Part shown: piece by piece, positions 35,800 through 47,900 of the stretch | Position numbering within the stretch: the first letter of the stretch is position 1 | Layout of the letters: each line of letters opens with the position of its first letter | Assembly: GCA_004026145.2 (NCBI GenBank) | Contig: CP034980.1 | Span: 7,369,667-7,433,666, forward strand | DNA length: 64,000 nucleotides | Direction of reading: 5' to 3' | Source of the DNA: Takifugu bimaculatus | Taxonomy: Eukaryota; Chordata; Actinopteri; Tetraodontiformes; Tetraodontidae | Notes under the pieces: model-generated | Told to the model about the DNA's origin: nothing | Seen by the model: only the letters and a program-made list of their open reading frames with translations | Databases searched by the model: none | Made by a program: the position numbers and the translations under genes

Positions 35800-36060
35800 G
35801 GTCAGGCAGAGCAGAGGGGCTGCAGCGTCTGGGGGAGGAGGTGGGAGGACAAGGCTTTGGGCTTTTGGCTCTTGACCAATGGCGGCGCGGCGGCTGCAGC
35901 TAAAGGTCGCGCGGGGTGACCTCACACATTCTCACCCTCACCTAAGGCCCGAGGAGAAGTTCACCATAATAAGACAGCCGGCCGTCCAGCCGAGCAGAGC
36001 TCCTGAGAGTCTTCCGCTCGAATAAATCTGACCCCGATCTGAGATTTCAGCATAACAGTC
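35800..36060. promoter_or_regulatory. CpG-rich promoter-like patch
   Basis: A CpG-rich block with CCAAT (35876-35880) followed by ATGGCGGC (a YY1-like core) near 35879 and dense CpGs, resembling a housekeeping-type promoter. No known first exon is recognisable next to it on either strand. It could drive an unannotated transcript across 36-38.5 kb or be an enhancer-associated CpG patch. Confidence 0.3.
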
Positions 36061-38235
36061 TAGCAGAAATAAATTATGGAACTCACTTTTTGTTTTAAAA
36101 CAGGGGGAATTAAAAACACACCCGTGCGACTGGCTTTGATCCGACAGTGTGCTTTGTGTGAAAACATTGAGACGCTGGTGTTCATTTGCGTCTGCGTGCT
36201 TGATAAATGGCTCCCAGTCATGCAAACCTGCTCACGGCTGGTGTGTGCTGCCTGCACGTTAGCTGCTCCGCGTCGTGCAGCTCGCGCCTGTGTACGAGCG
36301 TGCTGGAGCCGTGCACCAGCACATGGGAGCTCGGTGCTGTCTGAGGGCAGGCGGCCGGCTGGAGCGTGTGAAAGCAGATAACCAGGGCGAATTTCATGAC
36401 GCACACACTTCCTGCTTTCTGAAGTTCTATTAAAGAAGGATGAAAACAAAACACATGTCTCATATGTTTTCCCTCAAATCAATTTCGACCCATTATGCAC
36501 GATGAAAAGATCAGTGGAGCAGCTCTCATGGACCAGTGGAAGCTTTTAAACGCATGAAACAACTAAATGCACTTTAAGTGCTAGCTTACGAGCTTTTATT
36601 TCTCTGAAAATAGTAGAATCACCACAGAATAGGGCTGTCTGAGGTGCTTAAAGTGTTGTAAAAACGTATATAATTTATATAAAAAGACACTCGGCCACAA
36701 TGTAGTCCCAAAATTACTGCTGCAAGAGCCCTCTGAAGTGGATTTGTGCTACCGGGGTGAAGCTTCATGCTCAATTGGCATGGATTATTTAGCATTAGGG
36801 CTAACTATACTAGACCTACGCAGCCCCGAGGCTTTTGTAGCCGGTCTGCAAAAAGCGCACCAGTCTCAGTACACAATCCATGCATTTTCCACTCCTGACA
36901 TCAAATGTGCAGAGAAAATATCTGCTTCGTGCCTCTTCATGTTAAGCTGTCACGTCCAGAGCAGCTAACATTTAAACCCGGGCCGCGGCGTCGTGTTCAG
37001 ACACCTTCAGTTTACACAGACGGCCCCAGCGTGGCACCTCCCAGCGCTGTTTTCTTTGGGCCTGTCATCTATTATAACGTCTTAATTGGCGTTTACCTCT
37101 TCCTCACCGTCTGCGTCTGATGAGCAGCCTGGCACAACAGTTTCCCAGCCTCCAACTTTGGGGAGAAAATTACCCACCGGAGCTTTTGTTTGTTTTGCCC
37201 CTGCTTTGTCTCATTTAGCTCGGTGCCATTTTCCCATTCAGCCGAGCGGTAAAGTGTGATTTGGGGGAGCTGCTGTCTGTGTAACACTCATGTCGGTTCA
37301 TGTCGATTCTCAGATCCGGCGAAATCCTGGTTCTTCGCGCGGTCTTAAAAATCAAAGATAAGATCACCACACATTTTGTTACTGCTGGAGTAAACTGTGC
37401 TAAAGTGGTTCAATTTGGAATGTTGCAAGGTTTCCTGGAAAGATCAGTCCATTAGCCAAATACGCTAGCAGAGATACATACGGATGGTTTTCTACTGTAT
37501 ATATCCATGAAATAAGCAACACTAGAGAGAAATATATGTGTACTTTACATATGTGTTTGTTTGATGTATACTTTATGTTTGTGACTTGTGGCAATATTCA
37601 CTATATTTCTAGCTTTATTTGATTTTTTTTTGCCAGTTGACCTCATTCATAATCAAAGAGAAACTGTTGTTGCAGCAGTTTGACACCCTCATCTGTAAAT
37701 ATTTATATCTGTTACCCTTTTTTCCACTCTTTCACATTCTTTTCTTTCACTTTTAACTCCATTTAGGAGACTTAGCAAGTTTAAAGCAAGTTTTTTAAAA
37801 AAAAAAATTGGGGTATCTCTATATGCTGTCCATAAATATTGTCATAATATTGCATTACATCTTGGGATCCGGCTGAAGAGGGGTCATCGGATCACTTCAG
37901 TGTTTTCACAGTTAAGCATAAAGAAGTAAGCAAAAGTCAAATTCAAAAGACTTATTACAAAGCTATAAAGTGGCGTCGGCTCAAGTAGTCTCAGCTTTCA
38001 GAGCACACATTTGTTAAAGCCATTACTAGAAGTAAATTTGCACATGCACGTCAGCGAATGTGCCTTTTACAACTCAGAATTCTGCACTTCGATCTGTCTC
38101 TGTGTCGTGTGAGTGTCCGGGACACTCGTGGTAGCCTGTTCTTATCCTTCGTCTTTCTAAAAAGCCCTGAACTTGGCCTGTGTTTCCAGGGCTAACTAAC
38201 GTGGCATTGACCATATTTTGGTCCTCTTCTTCCAG
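36061..38235. other. pitx2-elovl6 interval, central part
   Basis: No gene could be supported. Open frames near 36.08-36.38 and 36.74-37.12 kb have no recognised domain. The stretch 37.3-38.2 kb is AT-rich and featureless to me. No ENPEP-like exon (for example one encoding an HExxH zinc-protease motif) was seen on either strand. Confidence 0.45.
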
Positions 38236-38497
38236 CAGGATTCAGGCGTTGGTCTCTCCCAGTGGCAACATCTCCACCAGTGCATTCACTAAAAACCAGT
38301 ATGATGACTTCCCTGGTCAACAGTTGCCATTCTGGCGTAACATGTTTTCATTTCACTTTTGACTTTAGTTATTTCAGTCCCTTAACATAGTTATTATTTA
38401 CATTAACATTGTGTTTCTGACCCTTTGAATGATCTTTTATCGTTCTTTTCCAGGTCCACACGAAGGGACCAACTACGGATGGATGAAAATACAGTAA
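38236..38497 (+). CDS. candidate 3' end of an unrecognised spliced gene (two exons)
   Basis: Exon A (38236 or 38239 to 38336) follows a strong pyrimidine tract and a CAGCAG double acceptor, and ends TGGC|GTAACA. Exon B starts at 38454 after TTCTTTTCCAG. Splicing removes 117 bases and keeps one frame open: it reads GNISTSAFTKNQYDDFP, later LPFWRPHEGTNYGWMKIQ, then TAA at 38495-38497. An AATAAA (38496-38501) overlaps the stop, so a 3' end directly downstream is plausible. Upstream exons were not identified. I do not recognise the protein; the small aromatic/Pro/Gly-rich style is loosely reminiscent of ciliary microtubule inner proteins, which is only an impression. It lies where tetrapods have ENPEP but is unrelated and on the strand opposite to that expected for ENPEP. 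Confidence 0.4.
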
Positions 38498-38780
38498 TAA
38501 ATGTGCTTTTAAGACATAAACAGTCTTATAGTGTCTTTACAACAATTGTTGAAGATGATTAAATTACATCATTTACTATTCTGAGCTCAGCCGCAGTCAC
38601 ATCTTCCAACTGCTGTTGTATCGGTCTCCATGGACGCAAACACTGTTTCCTGGAGTGAGCAGATTTGTGCATGCATTAACATCGTCCACAGCATCCACTG
38701 TTAACCACAGATGTCGAGCCGAACTGTCCGAAGAGGAGAACCTTTTAGTGGAGGAGGGGCTTATTTCATGACCACTGTCT

Positions 38781-38799
38781 ACCACCAGGGGGCAGCGTA
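38781..38799 (+). promoter_or_regulatory. CTCF-like motif
   Basis: ACCACCAGGGGGCAGCGTA is an almost ideal match to the vertebrate CTCF consensus, oriented to the right (towards elovl6). Confidence 0.6.
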
Positions 38800-39207
38800 G
38801 GTGCTTTGGCTTAATGTACACGAACAATCTGCCTGTTAATGTAAATATGAATAAACACACAAGTTGTGTTTACATGAAATATATTTTAGAATACTCTTGT
38901 ACTTGTGTAGTGATGGCGGCACGTTATTTCCCAGTGTCTTCAATGGTCAGACGGGCTAATTTAACCGGCTGTAGCTTCATATTTACTCTACAGACCCGAG
39001 CATATTAATCTTCTTGTGTAACTCTCTGGAAAAAGCAAATCAGTACATTTCCCGGTATCCTTTTAAATAATATTTGGTTTATAATATAAATAGATTGAAC
39101 ATAGTCAGCATACCATTATTCAGTTTCTGCTCCAAAGGAGGAAACATACCCTTCCCCTCCACTTCAGTCCACACAGCACACGCACACACACCACAGTTTA
39201 TGTGTCA

Positions 39208-39591
39208 AATAAGATGATTAATGACCTTTATAAACATGAAGTAGCAGTGAAAATTAAAGAGGTAAATGGCGAAAGAAGCGACAAAACGACACAGGAAAAA
39301 GCGAAGGCACCACCTGGTGTATCCAGGGGCTCAGCTCGCCCACCCATCCCTACCTACTGCATCTCCAACCCGACAAGAACAGCCGGCATGGAGAGCGACT
39401 TATTGGATTGGATTGGATCCTACCCAGCAGTGACTTATATGCTCAACCTATATGTCACAGATGGTAGGATTTCAGTGCAGTTCATGTAGGAAATCCACTC
39501 AGGAGTATTGATCTTTCCTCCTCTCTGCCTGATCTCCACAGGAGCTGAACATCCGCACCAACCTGGAGGGGGAGCGGTGGTGGAGCCGCTG
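39208..39591 (+). CDS. weak candidate short spliced open frame
   Basis: A frame containing ATG 39214 stays open to GATG|GTAGGA (donor at 39464-39465). A 78-base intron with a pyrimidine-rich end (TCTCCACAG, ending 39541) then leads to a second segment that reads GAEHPHQPGGG and stops at about 39599 in one phase. Neither part resembles a protein I know, and the donor is poor. It may be chance. Confidence 0.15.
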
Positions 39592-40470
39592 AAACCCTGA
39601 TTCTCGGTCGAAGGAAACCGTAGTGCAGCAGTCTCTCCCAAATACCAGGAAAAAATAGACTCGCTCATTTTGCCTCCATCACAACAAAGTTCCTGTCTCT
39701 GGGGAGATCACGCACCTGATTATTGGAGATCTGGTCCTGTAGGTGGACGCTGGTTGGCTCAGGGCGTCGCTAATGTCAGCTGCCTCTTCTTCTGTATCTT
39801 AGTTGGACAGCATTTTTTTGGGGGGGGTTGGGGCTCTCCATGGTGGCAGGTTGGCCATTTCTGCTTTAGCTAGCTATACTGAACTGATGACAGGTCAACA
39901 CAGACATCAATGAAGATGTTTTAATTATGAACGCATGAGTGCAGATTTGTAGAAAACATCTATAAACACTGTACAAAACCAGTTGGCTCCACCTCAACAT
40001 TGCTTTTATTTGTGCCTGAACAACGGCTCCATACTGATGTGGACCTTGTTCAACCATTCAGAGCAAAAAAAACTTTAGTTGGATTCAAACTGGCATAAAA
40101 ACAATAATCCTGTAGAATTCCTTCAAAGTCGAGTTCTAGAGGTTAAATGGTATTTCTGACCAAAACCAGTACTGTCTGGTGCACACGAAAGCTTCAAATT
40201 CCTAAATCCTTAAAGTGGCAAACTGTCCTCACAGCGTCTTCTGTGATGGACTGATCGTCCATGCAAATATGATTTCAGATTGTTTAGTTGTGAATTTGTT
40301 CTTCTATCCATGTTTTACAATTAGTGTTTCATGATCATTCGTTGATAATTACTGTTTAATCAGGATATGTGCAGGCACATGTAAGGAAATTAGTTCTGGA
40401 TTCCCTCAAATTCAAGATAATGAAAACAAAAATGTGGAGTGTGTCTAAAAATGAATGTATACAAATACAT

Positions 40471-40502
40471 CACACACACACGCACACACACACACACACA
40501 CA
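40471..40502. repeat. (CA)n microsatellite
   Basis: Fifteen or so CA dinucleotides with one CG interruption. Confidence 0.95.
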
Positions 40503-41490
40503 TATCTGTCTTCCTCACCTAGTGCGGACAGATCCGCATCTAAACGATCAGAATTTTGAAGAATTAGACGTGAGTAAGACGCTATGCTGTTGAACTGCGC
40601 ATAAACTCCTTCTCTCTCCCGTCTCTCTCAGGTTCTCAGACAGTTTTAATCTGAAGTAAATCGGTCACGTCCAGATTTGTAGGCCAGCCCGTGCCTCCAG
40701 TCTCTGCAGTTCTCCTTCATTATTGGACACGGTGGGAGAGCCGGGGCTCTTGGTGCAGTAATCCCTGCTGGAAGGAGACGCTATCATAATGAAAAGGAAG
40801 ACACGAGCAAACCCATGACCTACTCACATACATATGAAATGGAAGACACACACACACATATGACCTACTCACACACATGTGCAGGGGTGATATTAGGATG
40901 GTGGATTGCAGCAGAAGGTTTATATCTCTGCTGGAGAAGTTTTAGTGGCTCAGATATCTGCAGTCAGTGGGAGAGCTGCTGTTTAACACCACGAGGTCTG
41001 CTCCAGCTTGCCTTGTCTCCTGTAATGCTAGCATCTGCAAAAATCATGTCAGCAGAGACCTTCACCTCAGTGATTCTTTAAAAAACCGTGCCCATGAAAT
41101 CCCTTTTTGATTTGTGGCTAAATCTCCCCATGTCCACGTGTCGATATCTATTCATATCTCTATTGCGTAGGTCGACCGTGCCAAAACACAGATTATTTGA
41201 GCAAAATTATTGAGCTAAATGTAATTTGCTGTATAATTCAAGGTAAAGGCATCATCAAGCCACCTGGGAGACACGGGTCTTGGAAATTAAAAAAAATATT
41301 TTTATATCTGTGATATTTGTCCTTGTAATGCGTCTATGCAGTGAACAACTAGTGCAACACTTATTGGAATGCTACCTACATTCTAAAATACTGTTTATCA
41401 GTTTTTATTTGACTTATAGTTTGTGATAAATATGAAAATAACTGATAGGTGACCATAAACTGAGGACCGAGTTATGTGAGTCACACTATT

Positions 41491-41509
41491 AACCACCAGA
41501 GGGCGCTAG
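41491..41509 (+). promoter_or_regulatory. CTCF-like motif
   Basis: AACCACCAGAGGGCGCTAG is a near-ideal CTCF consensus match, oriented to the right, the same as at 38781 and 42194. Confidence 0.6.
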
Positions 41510-42193
41510 AGCTAATTAAATTATTAACCCAACATTAGATTTAATTTAGTTGCTGATGGAATCATAAAATAGCATAGCTTGCAGGCTGATATTTTGTGAC
41601 TTCTTGATTTGTTTTTCCATTAAAACATGAGGTTAAACATTTACCTACATTGTATGAAACATCCTGTGTGGATTCGCTCTGCCTCTAGATTGGCGTTGAA
41701 ACGAAAACATAGATTCAGCCAGAAACTGGGAGACTTTTCAGCCGTTAAAAAACAAACAGAATGCTGCAGTTCTGTCATAGCTCTGTGACATAACCCCAGC
41801 ACTGTATTCTCCTCAGTTTATGAGGTATCATGGCAGGTAATGAAGCGGAAAGGTCAGAAGGGATATGTTTTTATCCGATCTAAACCAATAGGTCAGGTTT
41901 CCACTTTCCACGCCACATCTCTGACTGCAGCTGGTGCCCTTTTGGGTAAAACAATACATTCACCTTGGCGACTCACACATCATATCACCAATTCCTCATC
42001 TCACTGACAATGTCACGCTTGGGGCTGGAAGATATTACAGAATAGATTTACTGCAAGAGTTCACCCAGTGGCTACTGCATGATATAAACAGTGTGTAATG
42101 TAAGCCATACATTATGAATCCAATTTGTTTTGGAGACCTCTGATGTTTTTTGTGCAAAATGAAAATAGATCTACTAGGTTCAATGCCACAAAC

Positions 42194-42212
42194 GAACCAC
42201 TAGGTGGCAGCG
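42194..42212 (+). promoter_or_regulatory. CTCF-like motif
   Basis: GAACCACTAGGTGGCAGCG matches the CTCF consensus, oriented to the right. Confidence 0.55.
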
Positions 42213-42616
42213 TGGCGGTGCACATAAAGATGAAGATTGCGTTATTTTTAAGGATTATTTCTGTAGAATAACATATTGTGATGATCACCGTGAATAATGT
42301 CACAATTTAAAATATCACTGTACAAAATCTATTTTTCCTCACAATTATATATTTTTTCCCGAACAGAGACAGAAAAAGACTCTGTTTTGATGTCATTAAA
42401 AATCCTCATGCCGTTATTTAGTCTCCCCCAATCACGAGGGGAGAGGCAAATATACACCCCAGACGTGTTAGGAGTAACTCTGGAATAAACCCACCCAGGT
42501 GACCTGAAAATGACAGTTTCTGAAGTGAGCCCAGAACCTCCTCGCTGTGATGCGGCTGTGCTAATCCCCTGCACCACCTCTGACCAGATGAGTATAGTTA
42601 AGAACCACTCAAACGC

Positions 42617-42619
42617 GCA

Positions 42620-42661
<42 letters not shown>

Positions 42662-42667
42662 CACACA
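42617..42667. repeat. (CA)n microsatellite
   Basis: About 25 CA/AC units with short interruptions. Confidence 0.95.
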
Positions 42668-44479
42668 ACTTGGTGCAGCAGATGGGCTGAGAAAAGATGC
42701 TTTAAAAAACCAAAGACAGCTGTGGTTTTGCCTCAGGAACGGCAGTAACAAGGTGTACTGTGAAGTGCTGATTCTGGAGAGAGGCAGATATCTCGTAGAA
42801 TGAAGTCTGGTCCTGGGAAAAGCTGCAGAATAATTACATGTGAATAATCACATATACCTCAGCTGATGTGGGTACAGTGGCCCCCAGCAGCACACGCTCC
42901 ATTTGGGACATGGAGATGATTTGTTCAGACAACCAGGTGAGAGGTCACTGTTAGATCCATTATATTAAAGTTATCTCTTATTTGCTTTCACCTTGTTATA
43001 TTCCTTATTCTTGTTATATTGTCTCTCATTACTTAATGTTTCTTATTATTTGCTAATGCTTAATGTTCATGATGCTTGATATGTCAACTCGAACTTCTCT
43101 GGTCAAGGGCGACAGAAATGCGGCGGCTGTTGGAGAAGTGGCCTTGACTGGAGACAGAGCTGCAGAGCCTGACACAGGAGATGTTCTCTTAATCTGTCTG
43201 ATATAGAAGAATGTGCTGTTTGTGAGCTAAGCTAATCAAATCAGTGAAGGCCTACGTATAATCTCACCATTATGATTTACAGTCTCTTGCTCTGTTTGAG
43301 ACCTGCTATCTTGTGTTTTCCCCCTCCCTTAGACACATTTGACTTCTGTAACGAGGAACCTCCTAATTTCAATAAAAGAAGGATGGCGGGAGGTGTGCGT
43401 CAGAACGTGTTGGAGATCTGTAACTGAGCACATCTCTCCGTTCTCCTTGCAAGTAAATTCCAAACTGTTGTCTTTGCCTCATTTGTTTTTCTCGTGTTTC
43501 AGGTTGTTTGAACCTAACAGTCACTCAAGGTCAAATGATTAGAACCAGCCAGCAATGCCCTGATACACTGTGATGTATCTAACCCTAACCCAAACAAGAG
43601 CGAAGAATGGGGGGACATACGGGCAGGCGTTGAGCCACATAATGTCAGACTGTTCTCTTTAAGTGACTGCAGAGTTGCTGTTCTGACCTCGTCTGAACAC
43701 AAATCTTTCTTACTTTGTTGTTTTCTTTCCTTTATGGTTCAATTTAGTTGATGCAGAGTCGCTCTGAACTCACCTTCCAGCGACATTCTGTAAACTTTTG
43801 GAACATAAGCACAATTTTTGGGCATCTCAATAGTACCAGTTGCTAAACAGTTTAAAGTAGCCTTTGTCATAGTTTATGCTTCGAAACATGACATTATTAC
43901 TCCTTTATGTTTTCAGTTTGGTGGTGATTCAGCACCGAAGGAAGGCCACCTAATCCCTGGAAATGCAATCAGGCAGTGGGTTGAGAAATGGCTTCCCCAG
44001 CATATCTAAAATTTGCTATTTAATACATTTAAACATGCATGAATCATTGCACAGGTGTCCAGCAGTGCTGCATTAGCTGCATGAGGCATCAGCTGTGTGA
44101 TGCATGATATGCAATTAGTTGCATAATGTGGTAGTTTTGTAAGATCTGCCCTTTTGGCCTATTTAGAAATCAACTAATAACGTGGTCTGGATCCTGATGA
44201 CACAACTTTCAGCAAACACAGTGCTTCAGAGTTGCTGACTGTACAATTTTCAACAGTGATATGAGAGACTGCCATATTTATTTCTGGATGGTGAGGTGAT
44301 TGCACCATATCACATACCTTATTATAAATTCAAACTCAGGAACCAGAAAGCAGGATATAAACCTACATCAGATAATCATGTATGAGGACAAAAAAAATAT
44401 TTTTAATGGGTTATTTAGAGTTATTTTTATTAAGGGTGTGTCTAAACGGCCCTTATTGGGAGAGGGGAGCTTGATGTCA

Positions 44480-44910
44480 TGCTGAAGTCGCCCAGCAGGG
44501 GGGCGCCTGAGATGATTGTCTTCACCTTGTCCACATCCCATAATACCCTTAAGACAGTATATAGGAACGATTACATCACAAGCATTAAAATTACATATGA
44601 AGAGGTTAAATTCATATTTCCTTACTTCCTGTTTGATGACCAGGTGATAGAGTACAGTGGCCGTAACCCGCCCGGCGTTGGGACCCAGATTCCACCCGTC
44701 TGAGGAAGAGGGCGTAGGCTCAGCCGGCAGAGGATGAAGGTTCCGCCACTGGCGAGCAGTGCGCGCACAGCCGACCGGGTCTGACAGCGAGCCGAGCGAT
44801 GCCAGTTCAAATCTGCGCGGAAACCGACTAAACACACAACCCCCCCGCAGCCGAGAATCGTCTTGTCCGAGCAGCGCGAACGGAACCCGGCCACCCCATC
44901 CTCAGCGAGC
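44480..44910 (+). promoter_or_regulatory. elovl6: elovl6 promoter and 5' untranslated region
   Basis: CpG-rich sequence from about 44.65 kb up to the elovl6 start codon. It has no TATA box at a convincing distance, as usual for CpG promoters. Several overlapping long frames on both strands here are products of high GC. Mammalian ELOVL6 is controlled by SREBP-1 and LXR. No perfect SRE was identified by eye. Confidence 0.5.
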
Positions 44911-44993
44911 ATGTCGGTGCTGGCCCTGCAGGAGTACGAATTCGAGAGACAGTTCAACGAGGACGAAGCCATCCGATGGATGCAGGAGAACTG
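44911..44993 (+). CDS. elovl6: elovl6 coding exon 1
   Basis: It encodes 27 residues plus two bases (ending QEN and TG of Trp). Donor TG|GTAAGG. The start has A at -3. Human ELOVL6 has two extra residues (MN) before the equivalent Met; there is no in-frame upstream Met here that would supply them. Confidence 0.95.
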
Positions 44994-47900
44994 GTAAGGT
45001 TCCGCCGCGGTGTGACGCGCGTCCGGCCCCTCGACGCCAGCCTCGCAGCGCACCATCGAGTGCACATGCAGCTGCCTTTCTCACAGGGATTAAACCCGCC
45101 ATATCCCATTATTCCAGCACCCCCGGCATCATCTGCAAACTGCCGCCCGCGCTTCCTAAACGAGCTCTTTTCCGAAGGCCTGGTGCACCGTTCCACCCCA
45201 CGCCCCCCTTAAAGTTGCATTACGTCGGATTTGCCCTCGATTTCCTGTGATTTATTCCCCCGTCGGCGGTGTGTTGGCAGTTAAAGGTCATCAGTGTCCT
45301 TGGCCCTGCAGCGTGCAGAGCTTAAACCGGGCAGTGTCTGTCTAACCACACCGCTCTGTCACACTGTGGGTTTTCTCATCCATACAGGTGTGGTTTTTTA
45401 AGTTGCTTCTGTAAAGCAGGCTGCATATTCTGAGAGTTCAGGGGAATTAAACGGTGCACGAACCCTAACATTAAAAAAAAAGGGGGGGGCGGGGGGCAAA
45501 TGTAGATGTGCAGTGACAAAAAAACCTAAAACCATGCAGGAAATCCCCACATCTATTTTGAGATTTGAGAATTAGAAACTAAATCTTCAACAGAGAAGCC
45601 TTTCTTGATGAACTTTCTCTCTCTGATTAACTCTAGTGGTGCTTCAGGAACCATTTTCAGGAGGGTGTGTGTCCAAGATGACCAGAGATATGATAGTGTT
45701 TACACAGGCCAAGACTTTCGACCGCAACAACTCACCAGACGGATATTTCAGACACAACTGGGGTTCATGTGAATACAGCTGTGTGATTTTGTGCTGTGAT
45801 GCGTCTCATATGTAGGTCATGTTCTGGTCCAGTCCAGCCACCCCACTAATTCAAGTGACGGCGGCGGTGGTTGTTGGGCTCAGGCCAGCTCGTGCAAGGG
45901 ATGGTTCCGAGCAAAATAAAATGAGTCATGCATAACGTTAGCATAGGCTTCATTAAGCATTCAGTGGTGTTTTAGCTCTAGAAAACAAACCAACAACATG
46001 CAGTTGAAGGAGGAATTCGGCTTCCTGCTGCTATTGGGGCGAATGAAAATAATATTTTTGTACGGAAGTGAGCATTTAAACGTCATCAGAGCAATTAGAA
46101 ATTCTGTGTGTGTGTGTGTGTGTGTGTGTTTGGGGGTGGTTTTGATGGAAAGGCAGAGAGAGCATGTGTGCCTACTGTGTAGGAGCTGTCCTCATCCCTG
46201 GTACTGACAACTGACCAATGGCGTTCATCTTCTGATGTCTGCTGACAGAGCGGCGGCCAATCGCAGCGTAGCTGATTCCAACGGCTCCTGTCTGCACCTC
46301 TCGTAGCGGAGGATGTCAGACAGGGCTAGCACACGTGGCTAATGGAGGCAGCACCAGGAAATGGGACGTGAAGGACCGTTTGTTAATATTCTGGGAACTT
46401 CTGAATAGGAAGGGGAATATATAATAAAGGGGGAAAACAACAGCAAAAGCGCAAAGTGTCAGTAGCTCAGAGGAGAATAAAGAGTGTGGACTAAAGCCTC
46501 TGAGGAGTTTTAGACGTCAGCCTAATTTGAACCGACTCACTTAATCTCCAACTAAGAGTTTGTCTTTGTGTGAAAACTTTTGCATGAGAACAAAGCAAAC
46601 AGACATCTGGCGTGGAAGGTCTGCAGATCCACACATTCTCTCTGCAGCTCTGTGGACTTATTGCAGCAATGGGCACTAACCTGTGGACATTTTAGCTGAA
46701 AACATACCTGAACACACTGTACAGCTTAGCTGTGTGTGGCCTGTGAACTTTGCCAGTTCCCTTAATTTCAGCCCTTCCTGACCCCTGATTCACTGAACCA
46801 GACAGATAAAGTGGATTTTATTGCCCTTATGCAATGCCAGAGATCTATTCTGTTAATCTGCCAACATACACACAGTGGGGCAACAGTACAAAGACACATT
46901 TACAGGATTATCATTTTCGGCATGACTTCCTTTTTATATATCAGTGCCACTACTGAGAGGATTTACGTCCTCTAAAGTTCCCCCACCATCACCTGTAGTC
47001 AGCTGCCTCTGACAGAGCTTCATAAATTCAGACTGTAACATTGCTGACTGGGGTGAGGCCCGGTCTTATCGCCGCCCTGCGGAATCTCAGAGCAGTTCTG
47101 ACCCCAAGACATTTGGGAGAAATGCTCTTTAAATGCCCGTCTGTCTCTGACCCCACCAGATGACCAGCAACCAGCATGACTGTCACAAGGAAGTCCTAGC
47201 ATTTCTTTTTTCAGCAGTTTTTATTACAGTCCTTTTGAATCAGGAGTGCTCCAGTTTACTACATGTGATGAGCGTATATATTTTATCGGCAGCTGCAGTT
47301 ATGACTTTATAATGAAATCATTTGTACAGGTGATTTCCCTTTTCATAAACACATATTTACTTGCTTTGACTGGACTTTTCTGGAGGTTAGCGAGATAAAG
47401 GAGAGTAAAATGTCGCTTCCATCTTTTCATTATATCTTGTATTCTATAAGAATTTAACTAAAAAAGCAAACTGGCGGGGAGAGAAGAAGCTGAAGTTGTT
47501 GTACGATGGAGAAGATGACCTTGACTCTAAAATGTTATGATTGTAGGTCATCAGATACAGTCTTGGGTCCATCCACTCTAATCCAGATGTGCACTCTCTG
47601 AAGACACAGATGTTGGTGGTTTTCCTCTGAGTAGCTTATTGACTGTGCCAGGTAAAGCCAGCGGTGCGTTGAACAGCCTCAGTGTGACTGCAGAAATAAT
47701 GTAAAGTGGCATCTTTTTCTCACTTATGCACGATCCTGCTGTGGCTTTGCAGACGTACGTGGTCGTGCATGTCTGCATGGGCTGGATGACCTTAGCCTTA
47801 AGCCACAAGTACAGGTTTAGGTCCTTTTAACTTTGTAAAGGAGACGATTTAGCTGGCTCATTAGACCACATTAAGGTACCTCTCAAGAACTTAATGTCGG

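Larger units (their letters stand above)
38860..44470. other. pitx2-elovl6 interval, distal part
   Basis: Apart from the weak frame at 39.2-39.6 kb, no gene is supported. It contains two CA microsatellites (40471-40502, 42617-42667), an imperfect CA-rich duplication near 40.81-40.88 kb and CTCF-like motifs at 41491 and 42194. No ENPEP remnants were recognised. Confidence 0.5.

Noticed and set aside
35470..35925. 151-codon minus-strand frame
   Set aside because: No ATG in a suitable context (it begins at GTG) and the peptide has no known domain; it runs out of the CpG patch into AT-rich sequence.
44480..44520. CCCAGCAGGGGGGCGCC as another CTCF site
   Set aside because: One extra G shifts the core relative to the consensus, so the match is poor.
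44780..44830. GTTCAAATC resembling a tRNA B box
   Set aside because: No matching A box or cloverleaf around it; it lies in the elovl6 5' UTR.
44368..45250. Several long overlapping frames on both strands around the elovl6 first exon
   Set aside because: They arise from CpG-rich promoter sequence with few stop codons, and overlap the real start at 44911 in other frames.
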